Source of the DNA: Fidelibacterota bacterium | Lineage (GTDB): Bacteria; Fidelibacterota; UBA2242; JAFGTP01 | Length of the DNA stretch: 5,313 nucleotides | Direction: 5' to 3' | NCBI GenBank assembly: GCA_029939785.1 | Contig: JAOZSG010000227.1 | Coordinates: 428-5,740 of the forward strand | In this document: piece after piece, positions 4,923-5,313 of the stretch | Position numbering within the stretch: position 1 is the stretch's first letter | Layout: every line of letters begins with the position of its first letter | Program-made: the position numbers and the translations under genes | Notes under the pieces: model-generated | What the model was told of the DNA's origin: nothing | The model's database searches: none | The model's input: only the letters and a program-made list of their open reading frames with translations

Positions 4923-5313
4923 TTATTCGCTAAGTTTTTTCCCTGCCATTGACATATGTGCTGAACTTGGCATCTCTTTACCTTTTAGAAGAATATGCCA
5001 GTACATCCATCTAAAAATCATTTTTCCATAGTGATTCATTCTTGTAACTTTAAGAAGTCCAAAAGGTCCAACTCCAGGTAATGGGAAAGTTCCAGGTAAA
5101 GGCTCTGTATCATAATTGAAATCAATTAATGTTCCTTTACCATGTCCTGTAACTATATAACAGTTTGCATGACCATCAAATTCTGCAGTATAAGGTCTTC
5201 CTTCAATCGCACACATGAAGTTTTCCATTAGTATTTCAGCAGCAAAGTGAGCTACAGAACCAGCTTTTGAGGTTGGGATATTTCCTGCATCACCAATTAC
5301 AAAAATATTTTCA
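4923..5313 (-). CDS. FAD-dependent pyridine nucleotide-disulphide oxidoreductase, sulfide:quinone oxidoreductase type, C-terminal part
   Basis: The frame is open to the right edge, so the N-terminal part (Rossmann FAD site and first redox cysteines) is missing; 129 residues are visible. They open with ENIFVIGDAGNIPTSKAGSV, the C-terminal FAD-binding GD motif of this superfamily. FDGHANCYIVTGHGKGTLID follows; its cysteine (codon 5160-5162) sits where sulfide:quinone oxidoreductases have their third conserved, redox-active cysteine. The end carries LPGVGPFGLLKVTRMNHYGK and FRWMYWHILLKGKEMP, aromatic and amphipathic segments that in this family attach the protein to the membrane and form the quinone site. 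In the family the reaction is oxidation of sulfide with electrons passed to quinone. ATG 5228-5226 is internal to the conserved domain and not the true start. The gene has its own terminator. Other SQR-like flavoproteins of unknown substrate remain possible. Confidence 0.8.
   Translation of the reverse strand, partial: ENIFVIGDAGNIPTSKAGSVAHFAAEILMENFMCAIEGRPYTAEFDGHANCYIVTGHGKGTLIDFNYDTEPLPGTFPLPGVGPFGLLKVTRMNHYGKMIFRWMYWHILLKGKEMPSSAHMSMAGKKLSE

Noticed and set aside
4923..5228. A separate 101-residue protein starting at ATG 5228
   Set aside because: The frame stays open upstream to the window edge and encodes the conserved GD motif, so this ATG is internal to a larger oxidoreductase.

Overview
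The window is 5.3 kb of strongly AT-rich bacterial DNA with compact genes, clear Shine-Dalgarno sequences (AGGAG, AAAGGG, AAGGA) and intrinsic terminators. The organism cannot be named from this alone. The DUF3467 protein, the sulfide:quinone-oxidoreductase-type flavoprotein and the intergenic palindromes of the TGTCATCCTGAGC..GTCGAAGG kind would fit an AT-rich member of the Bacteroidota/Chlorobi/Ignavibacteria (FCB) neighbourhood. The strong Shine-Dalgarno sites fit less well with typical Bacteroidia. This placement is inference.

Layout, left to right. (1) 1-167, + strand: the C-terminal end of a DUF3467 protein. (2) 196-223: a perfect 12-bp hairpin that can terminate both converging transcription units. 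(3) 3039 down to 240, - strand: a three-gene sugar-nucleotide cassette, transcribed wbpE-like aminotransferase, then wbpD-like N-acetyltransferase, then wbpB-like dehydrogenase; the last two overlap by ATGA. A good sigma70-type promoter and a leader hairpin precede wbpE. (4) 3040-3456: a 417-bp spacer without genes but with several palindromes. (5) 4659 down to 3457, - strand: a complete trpB. (6) 4660-4922: a spacer with a 130-bp element bounded by inverted repeats, directly before the trpB ribosome binding site, then the intrinsic terminator of the next gene. (7) 5313 down to 4923, - strand: the C-terminal part of an FAD-dependent oxidoreductase of the sulfide:quinone oxidoreductase type.

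How the genes work together. By comparison with the Pseudomonas Wbp and Bordetella Wlb pathways, the dehydrogenase oxidises C3 of UDP-GlcNAcA, the aminotransferase puts an amino group there, and the acetyltransferase caps it. The product would be UDP-2,3-diacetamido-2,3-dideoxy-glucuronate, for a surface polysaccharide or glycan. The enzymes before (UDP-GlcNAc 6-dehydrogenase) and after (2-epimerase, glycosyltransferases) are not in the window. trpB and the flavoprotein are unrelated housekeeping/energy genes.

I see no clear new system. The less ordinary points are the stand-alone three-gene cassette, the predicted zinc ribbon on the acetyltransferase, a large hairpin with helically phased ATGAC motifs, and a palindromic element inserted in the trpB leader.
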